A stretch of DNA of 17,637 nt from an uncultured Veillonella sp. (GCF_934190855.1 NZ_CAKPTN010000019.1:1-17637); one strand, 5' to 3'; shown: positions 1 through 7,350, numbered from the stretch's first letter. A program made the numbers and translations. Notes: generated by a model from the sequence alone, not told the origin.

Positions 1-792
1 CTCGATAACATAGTGTTATTCTATATATTCTTTACCATAGTCGGTTTTTTAGCTGCTATGCTAGGCACTATCATCGGTGCCGGAGGGGGCCTTGTATTTG
101 TGCCTCTCTTTATGTACTGGTTCCCTGAATGGTCTCCATCCATGATTGTAGGGACGTCGCTCTTTTCTGTTATGTGTAACGCCATTTCTGGATCTATAGC
201 GTATCTCAAACAGAAAAAGGTATATATTAGTGCGGCGCTCGTCTTTAGTGTTGCTACCTTCCCAGGGGCTATTTTAGGGGCTCAAATGTCGGGTTGGTTC
301 TCTGGCAAAGGTTTTATGTTTGCCTTTGGATGCTTTATGCTTTGTGCTTCCTTCTTGATTGGGTTCAAGAATTTCCGAAAAGGTGAACGCAAGGAAGAGT
401 CCCTTACTTTGGATCAGCTAACCTATAGCAAGCCTATAGGTATCAGCATTAGCTTTATTGTAGGTTTTATTTCTAGTATCTTTGGCATTGGCGGCGGACT
501 TATCCACGTACCGGCCTTGATTTATTTGATGGGCTTCCCTACGCATATGGCGACAGCTACGAGCCAATCTATCCTCGCCGTATCTACTACGGTTGGCGTT
601 ATGACACATCTAATAGAAAACCATATCGTCTTTAGTATTGCCATACCTACTAGTATTGGTGCCATCTTTGGAGCTCAAGCTGGCGCGCGCATTGCAAAAC
701 GACTCAAGGCAAAAGCGATCCTTGCCCTCATGAGCGTAGCCGTTTTTGCGTTGGCTGTACGACTCATCCTTAAATCGGGGATCTTGGGATAA
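1..792 (+). CDS. TSUP family (TauE/SafE-like) membrane permease, 5' end probably outside window
   Basis: This is a polytopic inner-membrane protein of the TSUP family (Pfam TauE/SafE), whose members export or take up sulfite, sulfoacetate, sulfonates or other small organic anions. The substrate cannot be deduced here. Counting from the GTG at 13, it shows the family's internal duplication: a glycine-rich GAGGG loop followed by hydrophobic residues at about 22-32, and a second copy, GIGGG, at about 158-162. The rest is a succession of hydrophobic helices with a short charged cytoplasmic loop near residues 120-140. The 259 residues are typical of the family. The frame is open to the left edge, and no ribosome binding site can be seen in the 12 bases before the GTG, so the true start may lie upstream. 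The gene ends at a TAA and is followed by a strong terminator, so it is not co-transcribed with the next gene. Confidence 0.88.
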   Translation, partial: LDNIVLFYIFFTIVGFLAAMLGTIIGAGGGLVFVPLFMYWFPEWSPSMIVGTSLFSVMCNAISGSIAYLKQKKVYISAALVFSVATFPGAILGAQMSGWFSGKGFMFAFGCFMLCASFLIGFKNFRKGERKEESLTLDQLTYSKPIGISISFIVGFISSIFGIGGGLIHVPALIYLMGFPTHMATATSQSILAVSTTVGVMTHLIENHIVFSIAIPTSIGAIFGAQAGARIAKRLKAKAILALMSVAVFALAVRLILKSGILG

Positions 793-845
793 GGTTTATG
801 TATTGATTTATTAAGACAAACTTTAATAAGCATAGTTTAATAAAA

Positions 846-892
846 GCCTTCTAGCGATAGCTCATAGGAGTTCTATCGCTAGAGGGCTTTTT
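846..892 (+). terminator. Rho-independent terminator of the TSUP gene
   Basis: A 15-bp stem (846-860 with 873-887, one G-U pair) encloses a 12-base loop and runs directly into five T residues. It lies 54 bases after the permease stop codon and is the clearest end of that transcript. Confidence 0.93.
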
Positions 893-1128
893 AGATTTCT
901 AGAGTTTTATGAAAGGGTATAACCAAAAGTCATAGAACTTTGTAAATGAGAATGAAAAAATTAAAATTAGTAAATCATAATAGGTTTATGCATGAGTTTT
1001 GAAATCTATTTCCTATAGAATTATATGCAGTACAAATCATAGTTTATCGAGGTTTTCGTATGTATCTATAAAACATATCGATTAATCCTTAATAAATAAG
1101 GGTTCTTGATTGGACATGTGAAGAAATG

Positions 1129-1157
1129 AGTACATGATAATGTTATTGAGATGTACT
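1129..1157. promoter_or_regulatory. Dyad-symmetric candidate operator upstream of the lactate dehydrogenase gene
   Basis: Perfect 7-bp inverted half-sites AGTACAT (1129-1135) and ATGTACT (1151-1157) have centres 22 bp apart, about two helical turns. They lie about 50-80 bp upstream of the TATAAT at 1209-1214, where an activator of lactate genes could bind. The regulator is unknown. Confidence 0.35.
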
Positions 1158-1208
1158 TTCAACTAAAGAAATAAAAGGGCAGGGCATATCGAGAATTATT
1201 AGAAGAGA

Positions 1209-1214
1209 TATAAT
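1209..1214 (+). promoter_or_regulatory. Possible -10 element of the lactate dehydrogenase gene
   Basis: A perfect TATAAT sits 87 bases before the GTG start. No recognisable -35 occurs 16-18 bp upstream, so this is a tentative call based only on the hexamer and its position. Confidence 0.3.
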
Positions 1215-1300
1215 TTATGCATAATTATAGTAGTGAGAATGAGAACGGCGTATACTAAAAGTAACACATGTTCCTTATGAGAGGATAGGAGGAAATACAA

Positions 1301-4123
1301 GTGAGTACGCTTATTAGAGATTATGAACGTTTTGCCAAGGAGGCAAAAGAGATTTGTAAAGGTCGCGTGTATACCGATCATTTACGTCGTTATGCGTATG
1401 GCGTTGATGCGTCCTGCTATAGCTATTTACCAAAGGTTGTTGTAAAAGCTGAGGATGAACGCGAAGTAAGACGCCTCATTCGTTTATGCCAACAATGCGG
1501 CACACCATTTACATTCCGTGCGGCTGGTTCTTCTTTGTCTGGTCAGTGTTCCAGTGAAGACGTGCTCATCGTATGTAATGATGGCTTCAAAAAAATGGAA
1601 GTTATTGACGATGGCAAAGCCTTAAAATGTGAATGCGGTGTTATTGGTTCCGATGCGAACGATTTATTGAAACCGTACAATCGTAAAATCGGGCCAGATC
1701 CTGCAACGCTTGCAACGGCATTAGTGGGCGGTATTTTAAATAATAACTCCTCTGGTATGTGCTGTGGTACGGCGCAGAACTCTTATAAAACCATTCGCTC
1801 TATTCGTGTTGTTTTATTAGACGGCTCTATTCTTGATACGTCTGATCAAAAGAGTATCGATCAATTCCTCAAAGAAAAACCTCAAATGGTAGAAGATCTC
1901 TTACAATTGCGCAAAGAAATCTTGGCTGACGAAGAATTGACTCATTTGATTCATCATAAATACAAAATTAAAAATACTACAGGCTACGGCTTGAACTCCC
2001 TCGTTGATTTTGAAGATATTATCGATATCATCAACCACTTGTTCATCGGTTCTGAAGGTACATTGGGCTTCGTATCTGAAGTAGTGTACAACACTGTTGA
2101 AGACGTGCCTCATAAAGGTTGCGGTTTGATGTTCTTCAAAACATTGAACGATGCATCCCTTGCGGTTGTAGCGTTGGCTAATATGGGACGTGAAAAGGTT
2201 ATTGCTGCAGAAATGATGGACTATCAGTCCTTGCGCGCCGTTCAAGCCTTAGATAACGTGCCTGACTTCGTTCGTGAAGTGCCTGAAGGTACAAGTGCCA
2301 TCTTGTTCCAAACTGAAAGTTACTCCAAAGAAACTGTAGATGAAAACTTAGCTTTCATTAAAGAACAATTGAAAGATATTCCGACAGCTATTCCTAGTCT
2401 CTACTCTCAAGACCCTAAGGAATACGATTCTTGGTGGGCTATCCGTAAAGGTATCTTGCCAATCGTTGGCGGTCAACGCAGAAAAGGCACCACTGTTATT
2501 ACAGAGGATGTATGCTTCCAAATTGAAGACTTCACTAAGGGCATCGAAATGATTACGGAATTGTTCCATAAATACGATTTCGTAGACGGTGGCGTAATCT
2601 TCGGTCATGCTTTGTCTGGTAACGTTCACTTCAATATTACCCCTGACTTCAGTGATCTTAAAGATACTAAGAACTTTGGTGATTTGGTAAAAGAAATGTC
2701 CGAGCGCGTATCTGGTTTTGGTGGTTCTTTGAAAGCTGAACACGGTACAGGCCGCATGGTAGCACCATTCGTTGAAATGGAATGGGGCAAAAAAGCGTAC
2801 GAAATCAATCGTCGCATCAAAGCTATCTTTGACCCTGAACGTATCTTGAACCCAGATGTTATCATCACAGATGATTCAGATGTGTACAAGAAAAACCTTA
2901 AAGCACAATGCGCTATCGATGATGCTTTCACAATCTGTATGGAATGCGGTTTCTGTGAAAAACATTGTCCAAGCCGTAATTTAACATTGACTCCACGTCA
3001 ACGGATTGCGTTGTTGCGTGAAACGAAACGCCTTGAAAACGAAGGTAATTTCACATTGGCATCCGAGCTCAGAAAGGGCTACGAATACTACGGTGTGGAA
3101 ACTTGTGCAGCTTGCTCTATGTGTAAAGGTCTTTGCCCACTCAGCATCGATACTGCTCAAATCGCATTGTCCATGCGTCGCATTGATCCACCTGCACCAG
3201 AATTGGCTAAGAAGATTTACGACAATTTCTCCACAACGCTTCAAATGGCTCGCGCCGGCGTAAGCCTTGAAGGCATTGCAGGCTCCATCATTACGCAAAA
3301 AGCAATTTCCAAGATTACCGACGGTTTACATGGCGTAACAGGTATTACACCGTACTTACCTAAAACAACGCCTAAGGCTAACCACTATAGATTGAGAAAT
3401 CGTATTAAACCAACTAACTTTGAAAAAGTTGTATACTTCAGTACGTGTGCGAACCGCGCCTTCAAACCGAACCAAGGTTATGACGATGATCGTAGCCTAC
3501 AACAAGTAGTGGAAAGCCTCTGCAACAAGGCTCATATCGATATTATTTATCCTCAACATATCGAAAACCTATGCTGCGGCTTGAGCTTTGAAAACTACGA
3601 TGACGTTCATGAGCGCGCTGTTAAGGACTTACACGATGCATTGATGAAAGCTTCTCAAAATGGTAAATATCCAATTGTAATTGACCATAGCGCATGCTTC
3701 AACCATGCTTTCAAACATATGCCAGACTTAGAAATAAACGATATTTCTGAATTCTTGTGCAAATATGTAGTGCCTCATCTCGACATTGAAAAATGCGATG
3801 AACGTGTTATCGTACACAAACAATGTAAGATTAAATCTTTGAACAAATCCCAATACATTGAAGACTTGGCTCGCCTCTGCACAGATCATGTATTCAACAT
3901 TAAATCCTTTGCGTGCGACGGATTTGCTGGCCAAAAAGGTTTCTTCACGCCAGAACTCAACAAAGCGGCTACGAAAGATCTTGCTGGTGAAATTGCTGAA
4001 TACGGCGCAACACTAGGCGTAAGCTCCAGCTCTACTTGTGAAATCGGTCTTGGTGAAAGCGGTGGTATCCCATTCGTAGGCGTTGCATTCCTATTAGACC
4101 GTTGCTCTAAAGCAAAAAAATAA
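1301..4123 (+). CDS. FAD-binding / 4Fe-4S D-lactate dehydrogenase (Dld-II / YdiJ-like)
   Basis: This membrane-associated flavoprotein probably oxidises D-lactate (or a related D-2-hydroxy acid) to the keto acid and passes electrons through Fe-S centres to the quinone pool. A PCMH-type FAD domain covers about residues 40-265 (GSSLSG near 76-81; the GPDPATLATALVGG stretch at 131-144; a GSEGTLG loop at 250-256). The FAD-oxidase C-terminal domain ends with AEHGTGR at 479-485. Two 4Fe-4S motifs follow (C546/C549/C552/C556 and C602/C605/C608/C612), then a CCG-type region with C758-C759-G760 and a second, altered copy C872-D873-G874. The 940 residues match the fused Dld-II/YdiJ type, not the shorter GlcD. 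The GTG start has AGGAGG 8 bases upstream. The gene stands alone and is closed by a terminator. YdiJ relatives can use D-2-hydroxyglutarate, so the substrate is inferred from the fermentative context. Confidence 0.85.
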   Translation: MSTLIRDYERFAKEAKEICKGRVYTDHLRRYAYGVDASCYSYLPKVVVKAEDEREVRRLIRLCQQCGTPFTFRAAGSSLSGQCSSEDVLIVCNDGFKKMEVIDDGKALKCECGVIGSDANDLLKPYNRKIGPDPATLATALVGGILNNNSSGMCCGTAQNSYKTIRSIRVVLLDGSILDTSDQKSIDQFLKEKPQMVEDLLQLRKEILADEELTHLIHHKYKIKNTTGYGLNSLVDFEDIIDIINHLFIGSEGTLGFVSEVVYNTVEDVPHKGCGLMFFKTLNDASLAVVALANMGREKVIAAEMMDYQSLRAVQALDNVPDFVREVPEGTSAILFQTESYSKETVDENLAFIKEQLKDIPTAIPSLYSQDPKEYDSWWAIRKGILPIVGGQRRKGTTVITEDVCFQIEDFTKGIEMITELFHKYDFVDGGVIFGHALSGNVHFNITPDFSDLKDTKNFGDLVKEMSERVSGFGGSLKAEHGTGRMVAPFVEMEWGKKAYEINRRIKAIFDPERILNPDVIITDDSDVYKKNLKAQCAIDDAFTICMECGFCEKHCPSRNLTLTPRQRIALLRETKRLENEGNFTLASELRKGYEYYGVETCAACSMCKGLCPLSIDTAQIALSMRRIDPPAPELAKKIYDNFSTTLQMARAGVSLEGIAGSIITQKAISKITDGLHGVTGITPYLPKTTPKANHYRLRNRIKPTNFEKVVYFSTCANRAFKPNQGYDDDRSLQQVVESLCNKAHIDIIYPQHIENLCCGLSFENYDDVHERAVKDLHDALMKASQNGKYPIVIDHSACFNHAFKHMPDLEINDISEFLCKYVVPHLDIEKCDERVIVHKQCKIKSLNKSQYIEDLARLCTDHVFNIKSFACDGFAGQKGFFTPELNKAATKDLAGEIAEYGATLGVSSSSTCEIGLGESGGIPFVGVAFLLDRCSKAKK

Positions 4124-4148
4124 TATATAAGCCTTATAATAGGTAGCG

Positions 4149-4178
4149 TTTACTATGGGTATATTATTATGCTATACT
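4149..4178 (+). promoter_or_regulatory. Possible promoter just downstream of the lactate dehydrogenase gene
   Basis: TTTACT (4149-4154) and TATACT (4173-4178) are separated by 18 bp. Transcription would start near 4185 and stop at the terminator at 4221-4249, giving a transcript of only about 65 bases. It contains ATG at 4196 opening a six-codon frame. Sequence match only; AT-rich DNA gives such matches by chance. Confidence 0.3.
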
Positions 4179-4220
4179 ACGTATAGGTAGAGTGTATGAA
4201 ATTACCGACAATATAACGAA

Positions 4221-4249
4221 AAAGGACGAGTTATGGCTCGTCCTTTTTT
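4221..4249 (+). terminator. Rho-independent terminator after the lactate dehydrogenase gene
   Basis: A perfect 10-bp stem AAAGGACGAG/CTCGTCCTTT (4221-4230 and 4237-4246) has a six-base loop and a T run. Because the left arm starts with an A run it could also work on the minus strand, but no minus-strand gene points into it nearby. Confidence 0.92.
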
Positions 4250-4260
4250 GTATGTAGTTT

Positions 4261-4269
4261 TGGTATAAT
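4261..4269 (+). promoter_or_regulatory. Extended -10 promoter for the TPR lipoprotein gene
   Basis: TGGTATAAT is a perfect extended -10 (TGnTATAAT). The -35 region overlaps the preceding terminator and is poor, which an extended -10 can tolerate. It would give a leader of about 105 bases before the ATG at 4382. Confidence 0.45.
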
Positions 4270-4381
4270 TGTAATGGTAATTAAGAAATTAAGTAATAGT
4301 ATTACTTATTGTAATCATATTAAATAATGAAGATATACGACATAATGTGTTTGTATTATATAGATAATATAGAGGTAATAT

Positions 4382-4990
4382 ATGAAATATATTCTGTTAT
4401 GTATTTGCTTGCTTAGCCTATTAGGTTGTGGCACAGATACTAAGACTCAGCAAGATACTAAACCTACAACAACAGCTAATGAACAAGCTAAAACAGCACA
4501 AGATCAAGATGCCCATGTTATGGCCGCTAAGCAGGCTCTGTCCTCTGGTGATTATGCTAAAGCTATTGAGGAAGCGAATGCTGCTATTAAAGCAGACGCA
4601 AACAACGGAGAAGCTTATTCCATTCGTGGTTTCGCAACGGCCTTGAATGGTGATACAGCTAAAGGCTTAGCAGATACTAAAAAAGCTTATGATTTAGATC
4701 CTAATAATGTAGCGAATTTCTATAACATGGCCATGGTGTACAAGTTACAAGGCCAATTAAACGACTCTAAAGAATGGTTTGAAAAGGTATTAGAAAAGGA
4801 CCCTAGCAACACTTGGTCTGTGTATGGCATTGCTACCATTTATGCAGACCAAGGGGATGATACTAAGGCCCTTGATTGGCTTGAAAAGGCGATTACAATT
4901 GATCCATCTGTAAAATCCGTTGCAGCAGGTCAAGACCATTTTGAACGCTTTCACAATAATACGCGATTTAAAACATTAGTAGGATTATAG
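4382..4990 (+). CDS. TPR-repeat lipoprotein
   Basis: A secreted, lipid-anchored protein of tetratricopeptide repeats, probably a scaffold for other envelope proteins; no enzymatic function can be assigned. It has a short signal peptide (MKYILLCICLLSLL) ending in the lipobox LLGC with the lipidated cysteine at residue 16. A low-complexity Thr/Gln/Lys linker runs to about residue 45. At least four TPR-like helix pairs follow at about 45-77, 78-109, 110-143 and 144-177, recognisable by the A-x-x-x-A-L/Y spacing and the D-P-N/S turn at each repeat end (DPNN 106-109, DPSN 140-143, DPS 174-176). AGAGGT at 4371-4376 is the ribosome binding site. The gene is followed after 2 bases by a small membrane-protein gene, so the two are probably co-translated. 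The precise partner is unknown. Confidence 0.85.
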   Translation: MKYILLCICLLSLLGCGTDTKTQQDTKPTTTANEQAKTAQDQDAHVMAAKQALSSGDYAKAIEEANAAIKADANNGEAYSIRGFATALNGDTAKGLADTKKAYDLDPNNVANFYNMAMVYKLQGQLNDSKEWFEKVLEKDPSNTWSVYGIATIYADQGDDTKALDWLEKAITIDPSVKSVAAGQDHFERFHNNTRFKTLVGL

Positions 4991-4992
4991 GC

Positions 4993-5406
4993 ATGGACAC
5001 TAAACAAATCATTCGCCATATTATAAAGTTAGTTGGTTTCTTCTATTGGTTCATTTTTTTGTATTTGGGCGGTCAAATGCTAGGCAGCTGGTCTGACTTT
5101 ATGACTCGGTACAATATTGAAACACCTATTTTTCTTACTTTTATCGTTGTGATAGGGTGTATTGTTACGCCTTATTTAGTATTTTATTGGAAAAAACTGA
5201 ATCCTCGTACAAAACCGCCCTATTTAGTGCGCTGTCTCAGTGCCTACATGGATCAACTAGAGGACCGACATAGCATTTGGTTTGATGTACTCTATGTACT
5301 CAAACTATTGCTCTATTTTGTAACCATCATGTGGATGATCTGCGTAGGTCTGCTAACACTTGCAATCATTGCGTGGACTGTAGTTCTAATTTTGCTGAGT
5401 CATTGA
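4993..5406 (+). CDS. Small multi-pass membrane protein of unknown function
   Basis: I do not recognise a family. The 137-residue protein shows hydrophobic segments at about residues 10-30, 44-66 and 97-136; the last is long enough for two helices. A short basic loop (KKLNPRTK) follows the second segment. It starts 2 bases after the TPR lipoprotein stop, with AGGA inside the end of that gene serving as ribosome binding site, so it looks like the second gene of a two-gene operon. The pairing suggests that the lipoprotein and the membrane protein work together in the envelope, but this is an inference from adjacency alone. It converges on the hicAB pair, whose last codon lies about 10 bases away. 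Confidence 0.75.
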   Translation: MDTKQIIRHIIKLVGFFYWFIFLYLGGQMLGSWSDFMTRYNIETPIFLTFIVVIGCIVTPYLVFYWKKLNPRTKPPYLVRCLSAYMDQLEDRHSIWFDVLYVLKLLLYFVTIMWMICVGLLTLAIIAWTVVLILLSH

Positions 5407-5430
5407 TGGTGTAAATTTACATTGTTTTTT
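5406..5430 (+). terminator. Weak intrinsic terminator between convergent genes
   Basis: A perfect 12-bp palindrome TGTAAATTTACA (5410-5421), extended by G-U pairs, is followed by TTGTTTTTT. The stem is AT-rich and weak, and it overlaps the hicB stop codon. It is the only candidate for ending the plus-strand operon here. Confidence 0.35.
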
Positions 5431-5794
5431 CTACTAACGCTTCTTGTAAAAGCTGAGAAAAATTAATCCCTTTAGCTAAAGCTCTATCGTTAAGCCATGC
5501 TGGAATTGTTAATGTTTTCTTTACGGATTTACTGTTTTTAGCTAAATCAATATCTGTTTGTACTAATGTAGGATAGGTTGTATCCGTACAAGGTAAGTTG
5601 CGAATAGATGTAGGGGCTGGTAAACTTTCTCCATCTTCTAAGGCTCCTAAAATATATAGCTCCATCGCCTCTTGGGCATTAGTTACAAGCTCTGTTAGTG
5701 TTGAGCCAGTACTACTTGTATATTCTAAGTCTGGAAACTCAGCCCAGAAACCATCAGCATCATCATGGATTATAGCAGGGTATATAAATTTCAT
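5417..5794 (-). CDS. hicB: HicB-family antitoxin
   Basis: This is the antitoxin of a HicAB type II toxin-antitoxin pair. It binds and neutralises HicA and represses the operon. The N-terminal half is the HicB partial RNase-H-like fold: MKFIYPAII, then D-x-D-G-F-W-A-E-F-P-D-L at 12-23 and the T-E-L-x-x-N-A-Q-E-A helix near 34-43. The C-terminal tail, from about residue 92 (KKTLTIPAWLNDRALAKGIN), is the ribbon-helix-helix or helix-turn-helix DNA-binding part, ending in NFSQLLQEAL, a typical HicB ending. The length of 125 residues is normal. The ATG has GGAGG directly upstream, and the hicA stop codon is 9 bases away, so the two genes are co-transcribed with the toxin first, as is usual for HicAB. 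Confidence 0.9.
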   Translation of the reverse strand: MKFIYPAIIHDDADGFWAEFPDLEYTSSTGSTLTELVTNAQEAMELYILGALEDGESLPAPTSIRNLPCTDTTYPTLVQTDIDLAKNSKSVKKTLTIPAWLNDRALAKGINFSQLLQEALVEKTM

Positions 5795-5803
5795 ATTTCC
5801 TCC

Positions 5804-5980
5804 TTATTTTAGTCCGGTTCTCTTCAAAATGGCATTTAATAAACCTATCGGTACATCCTTGCCATGTACGGCAATTACTTCGACTTGATCATCTTTTTTC
5901 AAACGATGATGACTTCCTCGTTGGCGTACATCCTTCCAACCATTTTTTAACAGTAGTTTAAGTAAATCTTTGTCCTTCAT
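5804..5980 (-). CDS. hicA: HicA-family toxin (mRNA interferase)
   Basis: A 58-residue HicA toxin, a small double-stranded-RNA-binding-fold protein that cleaves mRNA and arrests growth unless bound by HicB. The family pattern is complete: a first helix (DLLKLLLKNGW), then R-G-S-H-H at 21-25 with the conserved catalytic histidine at H24, a basic strand, an I-A-V-H-G strand at 36-40, and the final helix I-G-L-L-N-A-I-L-K. I chose the ATG at 5980, not the one at 6022, because AGGAG lies 5 bases upstream of it and the 14 extra residues are not family-like and would cover a palindromic operator. No key residue is missing, so the toxin appears intact. Confidence 0.9.
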   Translation of the reverse strand: MKDKDLLKLLLKNGWKDVRQRGSHHRLKKDDQVEVIAVHGKDVPIGLLNAILKRTGLK

Positions 5981-6001
5981 AGGCTCTCCTTTTATGATAA
6001 C

Positions 6002-6015
6002 ACGTATATACGTAT
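6002..6015. promoter_or_regulatory. Palindromic candidate HicB operator
   Basis: A perfect 12-bp palindrome ACGTATATACGT (6002-6013) overlaps a second one, ATACGTAT (6008-6015), about 20 bp upstream of hicA. On the minus strand it lies between a TTGTTT and a TATCAT spaced 17 bp. HicB or HicAB complexes bind such sites in known systems; the actual transcription start is uncertain because this TATCAT is very close to the ribosome binding site. Confidence 0.5.
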
Positions 6016-6079
6016 AAAACAATTGATAGGAGTATTACTTATCTCATCTGTAGTCTAGCATCGTTTTTGGCTGCATAGT

Positions 6080-6114
6080 GGTGACCATTGGTCACCTAGG
6101 TTCCTATTAGTCAC
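6080..6114. promoter_or_regulatory. Inverted repeat with extra half-site upstream of hicA
   Basis: GGTGACC-ATT-GGTCACC (6080-6096) is a perfect 7-bp dyad, and a third GTCAC lies at 6110-6114, 19 bp from the second. There is no T tract, so it is not a terminator. It is a candidate protein-binding site 100 bp upstream of the hicA start. Confidence 0.45.
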
Positions 6115-6210
6115 TTGACAATATAGTTTTAGAAATGAACAGTTTGAATATAAATAAATCGAATTAATAGGGATAAGAAAATATTGGGATAATTGTAAAA
6201 GCAATAATGC

Positions 6211-6254
6211 AAAAAAGCTATATCAAATGTAGAGCGCATTTGATACAGCTTTTT
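6211..6254 (-). terminator. Rho-independent terminator of the rarD-like gene
   Basis: An 18-bp stem (6237-6254 with 6212-6229) contains a single wobble pair that is favourable (G-U) only on the minus strand. Its seven-base loop and T run fit termination of the minus-strand permease gene that ends at 6263. Confidence 0.9.
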
Positions 6255-6262
6255 ATAGTTCC

Positions 6263-7147
6263 TTATTTAGTTCGTGTTAGTTGATTGGACATGGTGTAGA
6301 TAGCTAGTGCTATCCAGATGCAACTGAAGGCAATCATTTGTGGTGTATCGAAGCTTTCACCAAAGTAGAAGATGGCTAGCAATAACGCGATGGTTGGAGA
6401 TACATATTGCAGGAAGCCTAGCAGGTTGAGCGGCAATAGTTGTGCGCCGTAGGAGAATAGCACTAATGGTACAGATGTAGTGAGGCCACAGGCGATGAGT
6501 AGCAAGGTGGTGTACCAGTCTGTGCCGAAATAGGACCATACTGTGTTATCGACCATAGTTGTATAGAGTAAGGCGAGGGGCGTTAAGAGCCATGCTTCGA
6601 AGGCAATGCTCGTAAAAGGCGAGATGAGTAGTTTCTTTTTTACAACCCCATAGAGGCCAAAGGAGACCGCAAGGATCAACGATACTATTGGTAAGGAGCC
6701 CAATTGATAGGTGAGCAAGGCAATGCCGATGGTGGCGATGAGAACGCTCAGCTTTTTCGGGGTGCTTAGAAATTCTTTGAATAGGATAACACCTAATACT
6801 ACGTTGAGGAGTGGGTTTATGTAATAGCCCAAACTCGTATTCATAACTTGATTGTTGGCGATGGCCCAAATATAGGTGAACCAATTAATGCTGATGATAA
6901 CAGAGGCGACCAAAAGTAATACGAGTTGTGATCGTTGTTCTCTTAGTAATTGAAAGTCTTTTTTGAATTGCTTAAAATGCATGCCAAATACAACGATAGC
7001 CATGCAGATGCCGGACCAGATAATGCGTTGTGCCAGTATATTATACGGTGAAATATGGTTTAATAATGCCCAATACAGAGGGAGTAACCCCCAGATTATA
7101 TAGCAACTAAGGGCTGTTACTAGCCCTTTTTTGTTTGTCTGCTCCAT
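6263..7147 (-). CDS. rarD: RarD-type EamA/DMT superfamily permease
   Basis: An inner-membrane transporter of the EamA (drug/metabolite transporter) superfamily with about ten hydrophobic helices. Its order of motifs follows the RarD subgroup: C-Y-I-I-W-G-L-L-P-L-Y near the start, L-x-x-R-I-I-W-S, N-W-F-T-Y-I-W-A, S-L-G-Y-Y-I-N-P-L-x-N-V-V-L-G, F-G-L-Y-G-V-V-K-K-K and L-G-F-L-Q-Y-V-S-P-T. RarD was named in E. coli for chloramphenicol sensitivity; its true substrate is not established and is probably a small metabolite. I chose the ATG at 7147 because GGAGG lies 7 bases upstream. An in-frame ATG at 7168 has a weaker site and would add seven residues. The result is 294 residues, close to the E. 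coli length. It stands alone with its own terminator. Confidence 0.88.
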   Translation of the reverse strand: MEQTNKKGLVTALSCYIIWGLLPLYWALLNHISPYNILAQRIIWSGICMAIVVFGMHFKQFKKDFQLLREQRSQLVLLLVASVIISINWFTYIWAIANNQVMNTSLGYYINPLLNVVLGVILFKEFLSTPKKLSVLIATIGIALLTYQLGSLPIVSLILAVSFGLYGVVKKKLLISPFTSIAFEAWLLTPLALLYTTMVDNTVWSYFGTDWYTTLLLIACGLTTSVPLVLFSYGAQLLPLNLLGFLQYVSPTIALLLAIFYFGESFDTPQMIAFSCIWIALAIYTMSNQLTRTK

Positions 7148-7191
7148 AATGCATCCTCCATCCTTCATAATGCCGCCTCTTGATAGTTCTT

Positions 7192-7200
7192 ATTATATCA
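7192..7200 (-). promoter_or_regulatory. Extended -10 promoter of the rarD-like gene
   Basis: On the minus strand TGATATAAT is a perfect extended -10 about 45 bases before the ATG. No good -35 is seen 17 bp upstream. Confidence 0.55.
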
Positions 7201-7300
7201 TTGCTCATAGACGATGGGATGTGAATATGAGTTTTAGTTATTGCACATGACTTTCAGTTATAACCTAAAATTTGTTACTTATGATTAACTGTTATGTTCA

Positions 7301-7330
7301 TTGACTTTGTGCATAATCTTACACTATATT
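7301..7330 (+). promoter_or_regulatory. Promoter of the riboswitch-mutAB-meaB transcript
   Basis: TTGACT (7301-7306) and TATATT (7325-7330) are separated by 18 bp. The predicted start near 7337 is about 15 bases before the first riboswitch helix, as expected if the whole aptamer is transcribed. Confidence 0.6.
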
Positions 7331-7350
7331 GGACTTAGAACAACGAATAT

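Larger units (their letters stand above)
893..1300. other. AT-rich non-coding leader upstream of the lactate dehydrogenase gene
   Basis: I see no credible gene in these 408 bases. The region is very AT-rich. It holds an 8-bp hairpin at 1084-1104 without a T tract, so not a terminator. It also holds an inverted repeat AGTACAT/ATGTACT at 1129-1135 and 1151-1157, and a TATAAT hexamer at 1209-1214 that could be the -10 of the downstream gene. Its -35 is poor, as is usual for an activator-dependent or weak promoter. A good AGGAGG lies at 1287-1292. Confidence 0.6.

Noticed and set aside
1084..1104. Hairpin AATCCTTA/TAAGGGTT as a terminator
   Set aside because: No T tract follows the stem, and the upstream permease already has a strong terminator at 846-892.
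5981..6022. Longer hicA starting at the ATG at 6022
   Set aside because: The extra residues are not in the HicA family pattern, would overlap the palindrome, and the ATG at 5980 has the proper ribosome binding site.
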